Assembly (NCBI GenBank): GCA_008638375.1
Contig: CM018043.1
Span: 37,957,396 to 38,021,395 of the forward strand
Length of the DNA: 64,000 nucleotides
Direction of reading: 5' to 3'
Source: Nyssa sinensis
Lineage: Eukaryota; Streptophyta; Magnoliopsida; Cornales; Nyssaceae
How positions within the stretch are numbered: position 1 is the first letter of the stretch; each line of letters starts with the position of its first letter. The position numbers were made by a program, and so were the translations under genes. Below the pieces are notes generated by a model. That model ran no database searches. It was not told the DNA's origin and worked only from the letters and a program-made list of their open reading frames with translations. Below, piece after piece: positions 62,292 through 64,000 of the stretch.

Positions 62292-64000
62292 TCCTCAATA
62301 CAGTGTCTCAAATGTGACCTTTTGTGGAAGAAACCCCATCTCTATCATCTCTATAAAATACTGGCAGTTCTCTCCGTTGCTGATTGTGAGCCAACTTCTT
62401 TATCACCATTACAGCAAGATGAAGCCCCATGGGCATTATCCAGGCATCTATATCTCAGCTCTAGAGCAGTCCCAAGGCACCAAAATTGCCACATCAAACA
62501 ATGCCTAAACGGCCATCACCCCTAATTCACTTCAAACTCCACTGCCCACGACACTAACATTATCATTTCCTTAGTTAAAGCACTTGGAATCACATCTATT
62601 GTCAACAGCCACTTCTCAATGCAAAAACCTCATTTGCACCACTACAGAACACAATTCGCCCAATAGCTTGCAGGAAAATAACACCCATAGGCCCCTTGTA
62701 ACTCATCTTCGCTACAGCCAGCATGATTTCACCTGCTTCAGTTCCATCAAATTCCTCAATTAGCCAACTACATAAGTTTCCCATTCAACCGATACTGCTA
62801 CCCCTGAACTTGCTAAATCCCCCTTGTTCTGATAAAACCACTGCCAATTCTTCTTGCCGTAATTGCTTACAACAAACTGCTCCAAATAAATTCCAGTAAA
62901 AAAGTTTGGGAACACAACAACACCACTTCCGAATCAGATTCTAGGATCACCCCCAACTCTTGACTAACTCCTTCCTACTCTAAACTTGCTGATTCAGAAA
63001 TTGATGAAGGAAATCTACAAAGATGACCGAGTCTGGTTTGACATCAGCAGGCATCATCTTCCGCAATTCCGAACCACAAGACCGTAACATTCACACACAC
63101 AACTCCAAGCCGTATCAACCTTTGAACAACCGAAATGGGTACACATCCACCAGTAAATGAGATCGTAGCTCAACCATCCAACACAACCCATTCTCTTGTT
63201 TCGCGCTACTACCCTCTGCTGCATCACTACACAAAAACACACACCCATATTCATACCGACCTGCCGCAACAGGTGCAATCGCTGCTACAATAGCAGCTCT
63301 ACTTGCTGCCCTTCCTTCAACCACGACACCCACTCGCAATTCCGAACCATACCCTTGCCGCACCGCTGCACTATTGCACCAACACCTACACCGCAACTCC
63401 TGTAGCAGCAACCCTAACCCCTGTTCTCAATTGGAAGCGGCAGAAACGGAGAAACCCGAACAGAATCCACCCTAATGCACCGAAATCACCCCTGCGTCGC
63501 TACACATCTGCTGCACCGCCAAGAGATCCTGAAATTCTCTTTTTCCCTCTTCCATTTTTCTGCTTCAAGAAGCTTTCCTTACGGCTTGCACATGCACCGA
63601 CCTTTGTCTTATGAGTTGGAATCTAGAAGCTTCATGCTTCTTTCACTTTTGTTTTTCCTGCTTTTGTATATATATATATATATATATTTATTTCTTTATT
63701 CTAGAATCTACCACTCTCCTTTTATTGTTTTAATATATAAAATATATTTCCATATATTTTATATATCTTCTTAGAGTTAATGTCTTTGATCATTTTATTC
63801 CAATTATACAAAATATGATTTCTATATATTTTATATATGTACACTATTTCCGTTCCAAACTATTAAATTATGGAATGCAGTCCAATTTGGCATAAAATCG
63901 GGATTCGGTATCATTAGTCTCTATTTTTCCAATTTTAAGTCACCGTTCGTGTCTTATTTATTTATCCTGGCATTCAATTGGCTGGATTAATTATTTTTTG

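Larger units (their letters stand above)
60670..64000 (-). mobile_element. V2 LTR (V family, minus orientation), runs off the window
   Basis: Starts TGTCACATCCCGCACCCCACC, the reverse complement of the V1 end, and continues through V-type sequence to the window edge, where it still matches the first part of V1 (ACCGTTCGTGTCTTATTT). On the transcribed strand it keeps the leader donor GTGAGTAACTCGG (61963) and acceptor ATTTTTCAG (about 61177). Its middle (62000-63600) differs from V1 and holds a gene-like fragment. GC-rich triplet-biased sequence with frames on both strands fills 63050-63600; I see no identifiable gene there. Confidence 0.82.

Overview
The window looks like nuclear, repeat-dense intergenic DNA from a flowering plant. 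The signs are initiator-Met tRNA primer sites (TGGTATCAGAGC), long TG...CA LTRs with 5-bp target-site duplications, a PF04195-like plant retroelement gene, and many AT-rich microsatellites. I see no host gene, no rRNA and no CRISPR. There is also no gag, protease, reverse transcriptase or integrase reading frame, so every LTR element here appears non-autonomous, truncated or reduced to a solo LTR. The species cannot be named from the sequence.

Almost the whole window is a nest of related, unusually long LTRs (about 3 to 6 kb). I recognise five groups by their ends and body: Z (ends GGGTTTCGGGTCGTGACA), Y (ends near GGGGCGTGACA), W and V (end GGGATGTGACA), and L. All start TGTAAYRYCCC. Several have near 5-bp duplications: Y0 TATAT, V1 GTCCA, the Y element CTTCT, W CATAA, L AAAAC.

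Layout. 1-3032: P element, copy A, on the minus strand, with an intact three-exon gene (89-1994). 3033-13965: Z0 LTR, split by solo LTR Y0 (6773-13725), which is itself split by solo LTR W' (9931-13688). 13966-17191: degraded LTR pieces. 17192-21261: solo LTR V1. 21467-22818 and 42394-43169: one W-like LTR (W2) split by the Y element (22819-42388). Y holds solo LTR W (23366-29290) and a truncated Z element (31559-about 36040). 43170-45198: P copy B, a pseudogene cut by element Zx (45199 to at least 60669). Zx LTR1 contains a very young complete L element (47942-58240). Zx LTR2 is cut by V2 (60670 to the window end).

The L element resembles a LARD (large retrotransposon derivative): 3.26-kb LTRs, a 3.78-kb internal region without coding capacity, intact primer site, polypurine tract and target duplication. 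By eye its LTRs differ by three substitutions and one 2-bp microsatellite step.

The most unusual signals are in the LTRs and leaders. They are a shared splice-site architecture inside the LTRs; a small spliced reading frame in W' with a diverged, intronless copy in Zx; tandem hairpins with compensatory base changes in the Z leaders; a 104-nt box conserved between the L and Zx internal regions; antisense tRNA-like modules in W and Z LTRs; and a gene-like fragment shared by the Y interior and V2.
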